Below are positions 23,576 to 34,909 of a stretch of DNA of 64,000 nt, piece by piece (position 1 is the stretch's first letter; every line of letters starts with the position of its first letter). The position numbers were made by a program, and so were the translations under genes. Below the pieces are notes generated by a model. It saw only the letters and a list, made by a program, of their open reading frames with translations, did not search any database and had not been told where the DNA came from. This stretch comes from Cryptomeria japonica (lineage: Eukaryota; Streptophyta; Pinopsida; Cupressales; Cupressaceae): contig NC_081413.1 of assembly GCF_030272615.1 (NCBI RefSeq), forward strand, positions 560,521,445-560,585,444, written 5' to 3'.

Positions 23576-25170
23576 AACATAATGTTAGGAATAACAATCA
23601 CATCTAAGAATACCCTCAATATGGAGAGCAACAAAGGAGGAGGTAGGGTTTCCTTTGGAGATTGTGATGATGGAGAGGCGGATGATGACAATGATGATAG
23701 TGCCCATGACCGCCCACTGTTTGGTCGGGCCGCAGGTATGGAGGCTATTGCGGTTGGGCTCCCATGGGTGTTTGGGTGTCAAAAGACCTAGTTTCTTTCT
23801 GCCCGTTGTAGCTTTTGTGGTGTTTGGGTTGTCACCGGATCTCCCTCCCCTGGTTTGTGTGCGATGGTCACGTCCCCTGCGGTTGGATTTTGTGATGCTT
23901 GGCTGGTGCTGAGTCGTGGGCTTCTTGGGTAGTGCGGTGGGGTGTGTAGTAGGGGTGGAGGTCCTTCGTTGAGCCCTACTCATGATCTCACTGTTGACTA
24001 GTTCGAGGGTCATGGCCCTCAGTCTTTGGGGCTTTTGGGTTTTGTCCTAGGGCGGTGTGAGAGTCCTCCTCTGTTCTATTTGGATGATGGGTGGCTTTCC
24101 TTTGGTTGGGTCTTTCTGTCCTCTTGGAGAAGCCATATCAAGGCTTTTTGCAATGTTGCTGGTGTTGGTGTGGCCAGGGTTTGGCATTTTTGTTTTTGCC
24201 TTTGGTTTGACATAATGGCTAAAACTCTTGTGGAGATGCTCATGGAGATGCTTGGTGGTGGACTCTGTGCGTTGTCTTGGTGTAGGAAGGAGGTAGTGTG
24301 GGGAAGAGCTTCTATTGCTCATTTCCTTTTTGTGTTTGTGTCCTCTCCTCTCTTTGTTCTTTTCCTCTCGTTTCTAGGGGATTTTTCTGTGTTGGGTCTC
24401 TCTTTTATTGTGCTTGGGGAGCTGCTTCGGTGGTGCACGATGAGAGGGATTTATGGGCTTCTGGACCTTTCCTATCCTTTTTTGTCTGAGGTGATCCTAT
24501 CTCCTATGGAGGTGGAGATTTGGTGGAAGGGTCTGGGCTGGTTTCTGTTGGTTGTTGTGGACTTTGGGCTATCATTTCGCCTTCTATCTTGTTCTATTGA
24601 GGTGGACATCTTTCCTATTGAGGTGGGGAGATGGTTGGAAGAGGCTATCTGATTGCTTCTGTTGTTCAAACCGCTAGTGGATATTGTTGTCTGTTTGGTA
24701 TTGGAAGCCTTGTTTTTCTCTTAGGTAGACTAGATGCTGGTAGTTTTCAAGGGCCTAGCCTAGCCTACTGTTGTCCCTATTTTTGGTTAAGGGTTGGTTT
24801 TGAGTCTGGTGACTTGTTTTCTTTGTTGAAGGTTAAGGGATCCTAGGAAAACCCTATGATGGTTTTGGTTTCCAATTCAAAACCTAGATTAAAGGTTAGG
24901 GGAGCCTTTTGAAAACCCTTTGTGTCCAGATTGGGTATGTGTGGTCAATTATTGTAATCTGGAATTTTTGATGGAGGTTGTGGGTGTCTGGATCCACCCA
25001 TGGTTGCAATTGTAGGTTAAGGGTCTTTCTTTCCTAGATCTGGTAGGCCTCTTGGTCTTATATGTTTACTCTTTTTAGTAGCTTTGGGTTTCGGGTCCCT
25101 TCAAAACATGCTATATGGGGTTTCTAGTCTTTTTAAAACCTGTTTTCCTTAATAAAAAACATAATGTTAG
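23576..25170 (+). mobile_element. Non-LTR insertion with 13-bp target duplication, no RT
   Basis: The 13-bp direct repeat AACATAATGTTAG occurs at 23576-23588 and 25158-25170. It encloses about 1570 bp of T/G-rich sequence unlike its AT-rich surroundings. The insert ends in a LINE-type tail (gggtttcgggtccctt ... aataaaaaa). Its start may encode MESNKGGGRVSFGDCDDGEA. No reverse transcriptase, endonuclease or zinc-finger motif is visible, so movement must have depended on another LINE. It resembles an internally deleted LINE or a LINE-mobilised transcript. It sits in the 5' flank of F-box copy 2, about 0.8 kb upstream of its start, and is absent from the copy 3 flank. Confidence 0.8.
24026..24652 (+). 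CDS. Unidentified 208-residue ORF inside the non-LTR insertion
   Basis: Open reading of 208 codons, very rich in W, F, L, G and C. The C-terminal half has spaced I/M-E-V motifs (SPMEVEIW, SCSIEVDIF, PIEVGRW). The same motif series appears in the minus-strand reading at 47757-48221. It may be a real ORF of the element, or a by-product of T/G-rich composition and a repeated ctattgaggtgga phrase. I do not recognise a family. Confidence 0.25.
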   Translation: MGLLGFVLGRCESPPLFYLDDGWLSFGWVFLSSWRSHIKAFCNVAGVGVARVWHFCFCLWFDIMAKTLVEMLMEMLGGGLCALSWCRKEVVWGRASIAHFLFVFVSSPLFVLFLSFLGDFSVLGLSFIVLGELLRWCTMRGIYGLLDLSYPFLSEVILSPMEVEIWWKGLGWFLLVVVDFGLSFRLLSCSIEVDIFPIEVGRWLEEAI

Positions 25171-25264
25171 CATTAAATTTTAGAGCCACTTAAAGATATA
25201 TTATATTATACTATAATTATAATATAATGTTATATTTATATTTATAATATTATGTTATTGTAGT
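25171..25264. other. Short AT-rich spacer
   Basis: TA-rich stretch between the 13-bp target duplication and the next retroelement ORF; nothing recognised. Confidence 0.5.
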
Positions 25265-27230
25265 CTCATAATGCTTAGGAATAAAATCAACAATCTCCTT
25301 CAATTTACCAGATGAGCTTGCGCTCTTCTGTACCTAAAAATTAGGTACCAACCTATTCAAAACCTCAAAAGTCTTCTTAATCAGCTCTTTGTCTTTTTAT
25401 TCCTCCTTGGCCAACTCCCAAGTTGCTTGGGTTTGAACTGTTGTTGCCACCAAAATATTCTCTACTAGAGACATCTTATGATAAGCCTTGTCAAAACTGA
25501 TAGAAAGTTGTGATATATTTCCTTTGGCTATGGATGAAGTGTTAATCGCCAAGCCGAAAGAAAGGTCTGTCATAGTTTATTTGCCTTTCTCTATCGAAGA
25601 TGTATCCACTGAATCCTTTATTTCTTATGCATCGGTGGCTTCACTACTTGGTGCCTTATTTTGATCTCGTGCATCCTTGGTAACCTTGTTATTTGTATCC
25701 TTTTCCTTATCAATATTGACCTTATTATTCTATACATTATCTGTCAAGGCAACCTGTTCTTGGTTAACCTTTAACACTTTCTCCTAAGCTATGCCAAATT
25801 TGTTTTCTTTTTCATCAACTGGTGCTTGCAGTAGGTGTTGAGAATAGGCATCTAGTGTGGCCTCATCCACCTCATAAACCATCGGCATAATCCAAACTAT
25901 TCTAATATAGACTTCCTAAATCATACACTCATCTTTATTTACCATAAAACATATAGTATCTTTATATTTCTCTACTATAGATTTAGGAATTCTAGCCCTA
26001 TTTTTTATTTCCTCTTGAAAAGTTTTGAAAAATGCCCATAAATTTTCCTTTTACTGCTTATCCCCTTGGCTATCCAAAATTTAGGCTACCGGGCGATCAA
26101 AAGCCCATTGTATCTTACCAAAATCGGGAGCAGTATTTAAAAAGTAGAATGCTGAGCAAATAAGAAAAGACCCATATTGGAAAGTATTTTTCTTTTCTTT
26201 TTTAATATTTTGAAGGTTGGTCATAAGCTCCTTCAACATCACACTACAGAGATCATAGTGTGCATCATCCTTCACCATTGGATGATCTATAAGAATATTA
26301 TTACTAGAGACAGAGTTCAACTGATTTGACTAGTAAAATTTGTATCTGATTATCATTGCTACAAATTTAACATCAATATCCTTTATATCATCAACCCTCA
26401 TCGAGCGACCATCAAAGATGGCGCCGGTGAGTTTGTCAAGTTCTATGTTGGAGAGCTTAGATCTAGGGCCGGGTAGACCTCCAATCTTGTGTAGGAAAGT
26501 GATATTCTTGATTACCTCCTCAGTGATCTTGTAGGGCCGGTCCAAATAGATAAATTCTCCATGAATGCGACTAAGTATGTATCAGACCCATTCCACCTCG
26601 TCAGATGTCAAAAAATCCATAAATTGGGTAAAACACTTCTTTTGCAAATGGGAAAATTTTGGTTTCATCTAGTTGTCCGAAATGAGATTCTCAGTGAAAA
26701 CACGGGATAACTCATAACCTTTGAGCTCCTCGATGTCATAGTGAATGTATGCCCTAATGTCTTTGATGTGAAGAACGCCATGGAAGATGCTCAAGAATGC
26801 TCCCAATGGATCATCTAAAAGGGATTTGAAATGATGCTTCTTGAGTTCAAGGCGGGGGCGGTTCTTGATTTCCACCACCAAAGGAGTATCGACATTGGAT
26901 GAATAATCGATGATTTACCAAAAAAGTGTATTAACTAGGATTTCCACAAACAATAAATACCTCAAGATACTACTAGATGATGAGATTTCCTTCGAATGGA
27001 TGCTTGCACAAATCACCTTGGACTCTTGAATTTTTAGGAAAATTGCTCTTCTGAATGCTCGATCGTTGTGTGAAGAAAATAACTTAACTTTTTCCTTTTT
27101 ATCGCCATTAACCCTAATTTTCCACTATCATAGATGTTGTCGATAAGTCTGACTAGATCACATAGTTTGTAAGTAGGTTCCAGTAAACACCTCAAATTGC
27201 CTGAGTACCCATCCACAGTCAGAATTCTCT
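25265..27230 (-). pseudogene. Long unidentified retroelement ORF (decayed)
   Basis: From 26881 down to about 25265 a single minus-strand frame can be followed through roughly ten in-frame stops. Segments are MVVEIKNRPRLELKKHHFKS (start near 26881), YLDRPYKITEEVIKNITFLH, MRVDDIKDIDVKFVAMIIRY, LCSVMLKELMTNLQNIKKEK, FLNTAPDFGKIQWAFDRPVA, and a charged E/D/K-rich tail. A further open piece (27034-27216) lies upstream in another frame. The long shared frame implies a once-functional protein of 550 residues or more. It follows a Copia-like LTR and gag on the same strand, where protease-integrase-RT would be expected, yet shows no pol motif. The function is unknown; it may be an accessory or captured ORF. 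Confidence 0.5.
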
Positions 27231-27399
27231 AACTACAAATCTAATCTGAGGTGTTTGCATGATCTTCAGTGATTTGCCTACCCCTAAGGTAGAGTTCCTT
27301 AGTTACTGGTTGTTCCTACTTCTGGTACAAGACCTGATGGCTCTACCGGTTGTTCTGTCCGCTATGTGTTTGATACCCTTACCCATATTTTCTCATGTT

Positions 27400-28470
27400 A
27401 TTTTATGATATCTTCTACCTTTTCTTTTCCCTTCTCATCTTCTTTTTCATTAGTTATCAACATGTTCTTACTCATGTAATATTAAGCAATATGTCCAATC
27501 TTGTTGCATGTATAATAGACAATATTGTTCTTCTAAATTTCTTTGTTAAACCCTTGATTTCCCTTTGATCTTATTTGGTTAGCCATATGTCCAAATCTAC
27601 TACATGCATGACATCTTACATTTCCAAGACTGTTACTGATGCAATGTTTTGATTATTCCTATTTCTACACTAACTTTCTATATGACCATATTTATTGCAA
27701 ACAAAGCATGTACCATTGAATTTGTGAGCATTAGGTTGTCTTACATGTGATTTATACATCCTATTGTTGCAATGATTTTGCTTCTAGTTGGATGATTGAT
27801 CTTGTTGTGCCGTGCCAGAGCTTTCTCCTTCTTCATAACCAAGACCTCTCTTGTCATTAGCATCTCTGTGACTCTTCAGTAGTCCATCAAGTTTGGGAGA
27901 GTTGGCTTTGAATTTGTCCTTATAATCATTTGCAGTGACTAAGTCATCTCTCATGATTATGATTTGTGTCTCAAGTTCTTGTTCATTATTCTGAGACTAG
28001 ATCAACTCAAGTCTCAATGTGTCATTCTCATGTGTCAGTTTGTTGCATTCATCAGATCTATCCTTCAATGCTTGAGATAGGTTCTCTTATTTCTTCTTCG
28101 TGTCTTAAATCTCCTTGCACATTTTCATGGTTAAGGCTTGCATCTCATTTTTCAAGATAGTGTTCTCCTAAGTGGGTTTATGACATTGATCCATCTTAGC
28201 ATATTCCTCATCACTATTCTGATTTTCCAATTGATCACAAAGTTCCTTCCTTTTAGCTTGAACAACTAAAAGTTTTCTCTGTAATGAGATGTTGTATTCC
28301 CTATCTTTCATTAGTTCATTCTTTAGTTTATTGTTCTCAATCTACTCATTATCAAAATCCTCAAGAGCAAGTTGAATTTGCTACTGTGGATCGGTTTCCA
28401 TTGATTCTAAGTTTTGGATCTTCCTCAAGTGGTTAAACTTATTTTGAGGAACTAAGTTCTAATAGCAATT
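27400..28470 (-). pseudogene. Copia-like gag C-terminus with repeated CCHC knuckles
   Basis: Minus strand. A coiled-coil-like charged region (LRLELIQSQNNEQELETQI) leads to LDGLLKSHRDANDKRGLGYE, the stretch preceding the zinc knuckle in many plant Copia gags. Then come cysteine/histidine knuckles (CFVCNKYGHIES, then degenerate CxxC-GH copies at about 27500-27680). Several stops and frameshifts. It lies directly downstream (element sense) of the LTR/PBS at about 28475. Confidence 0.65.
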
Positions 28471-28474
28471 TTTG

Positions 28475-29460
28475 GAATCCAAGAACACTGAGAGGGAGGG
28501 GGTGAATCGGTGTTCTACCGGTAAAACTAATTTTGAGCTTATTGCTTATGGACCAGTTAATAATAAATAAAATTAAGTGAATAAACTAGAGAAAACACAA
28601 AGAAGCATAACCATAACACCAATATCTATATGTGGAAAACCCTGTAAAGGGAAAAACCATGGTGGGGTTGATACCCACAATAGCTATATAGTTGAGATCA
28701 AGGTGTATAAATATGAAATAGAGGGGATTGCACATGCAATCAGGCTCACTACTTAGAGCCCACTGTTCAAATGTAAGTCTCATTGACTTACATAATATTA
28801 CAAACTGATTACAATAGAAATGAACTCATAAAGTACATCTAACCATGCTGGATAAGTTCTGGTTCAACTTCTGTTAACCCTCTCTTTGTATCGGTTCACT
28901 GATACTCTATTCTGCCATGTTCTGCTATCAGTTGAGACTACACACATGAAACTGTGCACAAAATCTTCCTCTCGGTGACCAAAATGAATACCATCAATGA
29001 CTGATTAATTCGTAACAAAAATTTTATTCCAACAAACATTATATCCATCACTAAAAGATCTCCTTAAATACCCTTGTAACTTTTGAATATGCTGGCCTCA
29101 ATGAAGAATTATAACCTAGCGATTGTTGGATCACAAGATATATCATGCATAATCCCGATGACCGTGTTGGCCTACACTTTCTATCAAAAATTCCATGAAA
29201 GAAATTGTTGGTGTCACAAGATATCTTAATCGAGTCCTATCCTTAACTGGGTTCTAGATACACGTTACCAAGATCAAGACTTAACTAGTTGTAAAGAAAA
29301 GTGTATAATGGTTGTGTGTAGTGAATACGGGTTGACCAAAACAAAGTAAAATGATAAATTAGTGAATCCGTATAGAAAATAATTGCACGTGAAGATGAGT
29401 TTCCATCAATGACAATCCTAAATATCATTTTCCTTACCATAAGAGTGTCAATTGCCAACA
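28475..29460 (-). repeat. Copia-like LTR (about 0.99 kb)
   Basis: Minus strand begins TGTTGGCAATTGACACTC at 29460. It carries the GGTTTTTCCC ... GGGTTTTCCAC signature near 28640-28660 and ends near 28475 after ATTCACCCCCTCCCTCTC. A primer-site-like sequence (TTGCTATTAGAAC, a diverged form of TGGTATCAGAGC) follows. The same signatures occur at 38840-39155 on the plus strand. The partner LTR was not found. Confidence 0.65.
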
Positions 29461-30629
29461 TCAGGCTCAGTTCTAATACTAGCTATGTCCAAGTTTGCAC
29501 GAGTTGCTTAAGAATGGGGGGAGACAAAAATAGAATGGAGCCAACTTCTTGCCACAAGTGGGAATTGAACAGGGACCTCTGAGCAAAATTTTTTGATGCT
29601 GGTCTTGTGCGATACCTCAAGAAATTACATGGCTAGGATCCGAGGATTAGAGATGAATTTGTGAAGGCTATCATAACGCCATCTTTGTTGCTTATGGTGT
29701 CAAATTCAAAATTGATGAGTCCTTTGTAGCTGAGATTACTGTCTTACTGATGGAAGGCAAAAATTTCTATAGGGAGAGAAAAGTTGCGGAGGAATCCCTT
29801 TTAGTTTTCTTTGATAAACAATGTGAAAGAGATAGAGTGAGGAAGATGGTGAATGAAGGATATAATAGGAAAGACCCTATTACACTTTGGGAAGACATGG
29901 ATGAAGTCAAAATGAGGTATATAACTCTCAATGACCATTTTTTAGCATTTTTTCTTACCATTTTATGATTCTAAATCACTTTAGGCATGATAGAAGAATT
30001 TCCTTGCTTTTTCTATTTGTTGTCCTCTCTTGACCATATCTGGCAAATCATGTCAAGCATAGTGAGAACCATGTTTTGCACAAGGGTTTAATTGTGCTTA
30101 TTATGGAATATGTTAAAGCATGCAAAATTAAACCCTCTCCAATTGCAAAAACCCATAAATCTTCGGTTAACCCTGATTTGCAATTGATCTCTGAAATTGA
30201 AATTGATGAGGAGGGTAGGGGAGGTCTCGCCAAGGATTGGCACAATCTTAAGTTGTCAGTGGATCTTGATTATTTCCCTTCTAAGGAAGAAGTCCCCCCA
30301 CAAAAAATTACTCCCAACACTAGTAGCAGCAGAAGGAACAAACACCCTAGATTTGTAGCTAGTAAGTTTAAAATCCCCACTTCTAAGCCTTAATAACTAG
30401 GCCCACCAAGCATGAAAAAATATAAAGTGGGGAAAACAAGGGATTAAAAGGGTAAAGGAGAATAATAAACCAAATTGGACATCGCTCCCAATGTGGGCTA
30501 AGTGGACTCAAGAGAAAACAAAAATGACATGCACTTTGAGGTTCTCCTAGAAAACTCCACTAATAGCCAAGAAAAATGCTTTCACTAGATTACCAATGAA
30601 ATTATTTTCTTAAAATAGGGTATTAATAA

Positions 30630-31101
30630 CATAATCAACACTTTCACTAAGAATCCTATGCTAGACATAATTGATAAGCTCCTTAGAATGACTCAAAAAC
30701 TCATAGAGGATGTCAAAGTTATGAAAACTGAACACAAGTCAAGGATTGCTCATCTAGAGAAAAGTGTGGAGGAACTTAAGGTTAACCTAAGGAACCTGGT
30801 TTAAATAAGAAAAGAAGCCATGAGGAGTAATGTAGAAGGTCTGAAAAAGGTTAACGAGATGATTGTCATTCAAAAATCCCAACCAATTAACAAGGTCCCA
30901 TCTTTAGTTTCCAAGCTAAAAAGGAAGAATTTGGATCCAAGTTCTCAAGGGGAAGACATGCAAGTTACAACCGGACCCTCTACCAGAATAAGAAGAAAAA
31001 ACCAAGAGAGGAGAGCCACAAGATTCATAATGGAACAAGTCAAGGAAATTGATAAGAGTATTTTACAGAAGAACTCTAAGTTCATGCATTCTCTTGGTTA
31101 G
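30630..31101 (+). pseudogene. Coiled-coil ORF1-like segment
   Basis: Reading MTQKLIEDVKVMKTEHKSRI, AHLEKSVEELKVNLRNLV, stop, then RKEAMRSNVEGLKKVNEMIV ... TGPSTRIRRKNQERRATRFI. It is heptad-like and charged, suggesting a coiled coil followed by a basic segment. A second copy with the same order (VETMKVN, IEKLEEDVSETKENWNNLVE, GPCTRTRSQSQD, SRFIMEDLEMI) is at 34260-34730. It resembles a LINE ORF1/gag-type RNA-binding protein, but the family is not identified. Confidence 0.45.
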
Positions 31102-31131
31102 TTTTTTGTTGTTTATGACTCTATTAGGGGG

Positions 31132-31689
31132 TTGATGGAAATTACTTTAAATTTGGACAGACACTGGTGTGATGCTTTGGTATTTGAAGCCATCCTCCTC
31201 CCACTGGTGGATATTATAGAATTGAAGGAGCGTGTGGTTGAGTTGTTAATAGGCTTCCTTAAACCCTTTATTGCAGATATGGTCGCAGAAGCCATACTGG
31301 GTCTGCAAGAAGATGTTAGAGTCAACATTCTGAAGATTTATTTTCAATTTGAGAACTACCTTCGGTCGGATTTAGAGGAAGAAGGAGAGAGTGATGGAGA
31401 AGACATGCAAGAAGAAGAGGACATAGTGGACAATGAAGATAGAGAGGTGGACTCTGTGAGCAGTGAGGAGGTTCGAGAAATGGCCCGTAGAGAAGTGTGG
31501 ACGGAAGAGAGGGAGAGACTAAAGATATTTGGGGATGAGGCATGGGAGATATATAGATGCGCAATCTTTAATGGAAATATGGAACCATTTCGAAGGACAA
31601 CTGAGTCAGACGACTGGTGGCTTCCAAAGAATTCCACTCGCAATGCAATTGCGATTGGTGAGTACACTACCATTATATATCAAGCCTAA
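31132..31689 (+). CDS. Unidentified acidic 185-residue ORF
   Basis: An open frame starting MMEITLNLDRHWCDALVFEA, with a helical hydrophobic N-terminal half, an acidic run (DLEEEGESDGEDMQEEEDI) and a charged C-terminus ending near YTTIIYQA. It lies between the coiled-coil segment and the LINE-type tail, so it is probably an element ORF and not a host gene. No catalytic motif recognised. Confidence 0.35.
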   Translation: MMEITLNLDRHWCDALVFEAILLPLVDIIELKERVVELLIGFLKPFIADMVAEAILGLQEDVRVNILKIYFQFENYLRSDLEEEGESDGEDMQEEEDIVDNEDREVDSVSSEEVREMARREVWTEERERLKIFGDEAWEIYRCAIFNGNMEPFRRTTESDDWWLPKNSTRNAIAIGEYTTIIYQA

Positions 31690-31934
31690 GGGGGACAGGT
31701 GTAAATTGGGTTATGCAGGGTTAGTCGTGGAGTATTACTTGTTTAAGTAGGATCTATAAATTTATATTTCTATTATGAAGTAATGGCTCAAGTTAAGTAA
31801 TATGTAGTCGAAAAGATGTTTTGGTTTTTAGGGGGTCCATGATGGTAAATTTCAATGTAATCTCTAAAATTTTCAAGCAATATAGGGAGCTATCCCCATA
31901 GAAGATAGCACTTAAAGAAAAAAAAAAAAAGATA

Positions 31935-32284
31935 TTTAAAAACAATCTATCCTAAATTTGACAACCAATATTAAAGTATTAATATTAATTATAAATTTAA
32001 TATTTTTAAAATAAACACCATATAAAATAAAGATATTTTAAAACAATCTACTTGTTTCATAATTAGAATATTCTTTAAAAAAATATTTTTTATAAATTTT
32101 TATTTTTAAAGATTTTTTTAACTATGATAAGAAGTTTTAAATTTAAATACAAAAACTAAGTGTCAATTATCAAATTAAGAAAACAATGTAGATACAATAT
32201 AATTAAAATAATTAAAATTTTCTAACTAAATTTAAAGTGAAATAAAACAATTTTAAGGTAAATAAAATAATTTCAATTGATATC
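31935..32284. other. AT-rich spacer
   Basis: Very AT-rich; two partial repeats of an aaagatatttaaaaacaatcta phrase (split near 31930 and 32028). No gene seen. Confidence 0.5.
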
Positions 32285-34065
32285 TATACTAGTATTTAAT
32301 GTAATAACACAATGAAGTAAAATAGAATAATAATCTTACATATTTAATATTTTAATGTGAGGATAACTTGCTTATAGTTAAAAAATATGTAATGAATAGA
32401 TTATAATTAGGGAATAAGGATTGGAATGAGGGTTTAGGTTAATTTTTATATTATTAAATTTATTAAGGATAATTAAAATTATATATCCGTGTGTTTATTT
32501 ATTTATAGAAATTTTTACAAGATTTAGAGTTTGTTAAGTAATTGTTTGGTGGATGTGTAAATAGAATTTGATATGGAAATTTAAACATACTAAATATTAT
32601 TTTAACGTGTCTAAGAAATTCATTCAAATAGATCCCTAAAAAACAAACTTAAAAATCATGCACTTAACTTTATAGAAATTAAAAACCATATATCAAAACA
32701 AAAAAAATCATATTTCTAATTGGTGGAGAAGCAATTGAGTAATAACCAGTTAACAAAAAATTGATGACAACCCATTACAATTGTACTAGCCTAAGGCAAG
32801 TGATAATAATCATGCATATTTAATATTTTAGCTTGAGGATAAAATACTTATAGTTAAACAATACATAATGAGTAAATTATAATTAAGGAATAAGGATTGT
32901 AATGAAGGTTAAGGTTCAATTAGAGTAATCATTTCACTGGGGGTTAGAGTTTGGGTTATATTTGGGGTTCATCAAATATAGATATGATTAAATTAGGGTT
33001 ACTAGTATTTAGTGTAATAACACAGTGAAGTAAAAGACAGTAATAATAATAATATATATTTAATATATTTTCTTGAGGATAACATGCTTATAGTTAAACA
33101 ATAAACAATGAGTATATTATAATTAGGGGGATTGTAATGAGGGTTAAGGTTCAATTAGAGTAATCATTTCACTTGGGGTTACATTTTGGGTTAGATTTGG
33201 GGTTCATCAAATGTAGATATGATTAAACTAAGGTTATTAGTATTTAATGTAATAACACAATTATGTAAAAGACAATAATAATATATATTTAATATTTTAG
33301 CTTGATGATAAAATACTTATAGTTAAACATTACATATTGAGTAGACTATAATTACGAAATACGGATTGGAATGAGGGTTTCATTCAATTAGAGTAATCAT
33401 TTCACTTGGAGTTAAGGTTTGGGTTAAATTTAGGGTTCATCAAATATAGATATAATTAAATTAGGGTTACTAGTATTTAATGTAATAACACAATGAAATA
33501 AAAGACAATAATAACTATAGATATTTAATATTTTAGCTTGAGGATAACTTCCTTATAGTTAAACAATACATAATGAGTATATTAGAATTAGGGAATAAGG
33601 ATTGGAATGAGGCTTTCTAGGTTCAATTAGAGTAATCATTTCACTTGGGGTTAGGGTTAGGGTTGGATTTGGAGTTCATCCAATATATATATGATTAAAT
33701 TAAGGTTACTAGTATTTAATGTAATAAGACAATGAAGTAAAATACAATAATAATCATATATATTTAATATATTCGCTTGAGGATAACATGCTTATAGTTA
33801 AGAGATACATAATGAGAAGACTATAATTAGGGGGACTGAATGAGGGTTTAGGTTCATTTAGAGTAATCATTTCACTTGGGGTTACGGTTTGAGTTAGATT
33901 TGGCATTCAAAAATTTATATATGATTAAATTAGCGTTACCATTATTTAATGTAACAACACAATGAAGTAAAAGAAAATAATAATAGTATATATTTAATAT
34001 TTTAGGTTGAGGATAACTTTCTTATAGTTAAACAACACATAATGAGTGGATTTTAATTAAGGAAA
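32285..34065. repeat. Satellite-like tandem array, period about 234 bp
   Basis: The anchor tagtatttaatgtaataac recurs at about 32291, 33006, 33238, 33472, 33710 and 33944, so the last five are spaced 232-238 bp. Each unit has the same internal order: atatatttaatatttt, gaggataac, cttatagttaaacaatac, ataattaggg, then gttagggtttgggtt-type G-rich text. An unrelated insert of about 330 bp separates the first unit from the second (about 32460-32800). No coding. The G-rich part is telomere-like but not a perfect heptamer array. Confidence 0.85.
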
Positions 34066-34079
34066 GCCTTGGACCACAA

Positions 34080-34905
34080 TATTAGGTTACACATCCCTAC
34101 CAAAGTGGATGATGAGAAACAGGGGAGTGCGTTTAAGGAAAATAAAGGCGAGATAAACAAGGAGAGAGTGATGGGGAGTTTTCTATTGGAGGCTACCAGA
34201 GGTTAGGAGCAATTTTGGAAGTGGGTGGAGAAGAAAATTGGATCCCTAAAAGATGGGATTAAAGGAATTGTTGACACCTTCATAGAATCCCCTGGGCCCA
34301 ACAAGTCTGAGATGATCATGAGTATGATCTAAAATATTTGGCAAGATGTGGAAACCATGAAGGTTAACTAAGAGCGCAAAATTGAGAAGCTCGAAGAGGA
34401 TGTGAGTGAGACCAAGGAAAACTGGAACAATTTGGTGGAAATCAATAGGCAGGCGATGAACAATAGCATTGATGGCTTGAAAATGATTAATTCCATGATG
34501 ACTGATTATAGAACCAGGACCATCTCTAGTGACCCTCCCATGGCTAAAAAGTAGAAAAAGATTTCTTTGGAGGGTGGATAGAGTGCGGCTGCTTGGAAGA
34601 TTAGTTTGGGTCCATGTACTAGAACCAGGAGCCAGAGCCAGGACTAGGGAACCTCTAGATTCATCATGGAGGACTTGGAGATGATTAATAGAATTATTAT
34701 TCAGTAAAAACACTGAATTGATGCACTCTGTTAGTTGAGTGTGTGGTCCTATTTTTTGGTTCAACTTTTTTTTTTTTTTTTTCAGTCTGTGTGGGGCTCG
34801 TCCCCTATTCTTCTTAGTTTTTTGGTCTAGTTGGCTACTGGCCTTGGTCTGTAATACTTTGGGTTCTAGGTCCCTGTAAAACCTATTTATCTTTATCAAA
34901 AATAA
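34080..34905 (+). mobile_element. Second coiled-coil element with LINE-type tail, inserted at the satellite edge
   Basis: The coding remnant 34260-34730 is homologous by eye to 30630-31101, with several stops. It is followed by a T-run (34768-34783) and a 3' tail (tttgggttctaggtccct ... atcaaaaataa). The tail resembles that of the 23576-25170 insertion. The 5' junction near 34070 breaks the last satellite unit. No RT seen. Confidence 0.55.
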
Positions 34906-34909
34906 CTTT

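Larger units (their letters stand above)
29463..31934 (+). mobile_element. LINE-tailed element with coiled-coil ORF1-like coding
   Basis: Plus-strand element remnant with open segments at 29750-29968, 30076-30393, 30820-31101 and 31132-31689. It ends in a LINE-type 3' tail (caatatagggagctatcccc, gatagcactt, then about 13 A at 31920-31932). The tail matches those at 20180-20270 and 46380-46450. No RT motif was seen. The 5' boundary is set at the neighbouring LTR and is uncertain. Confidence 0.5.

Noticed and set aside
23585-24013. 142-residue minus-strand ORF rich in T, R and P
   Set aside because: Antisense to the T/G-rich non-LTR insertion; composition explains the open frame and no domain is visible.
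31322-31673. Serine/leucine-rich minus-strand ORFs of 80 and 105 residues
   Set aside because: Antisense shadows of the acidic plus-strand frame at 31132-31689 (GAA/GAG repeats read as TTC/CTC).
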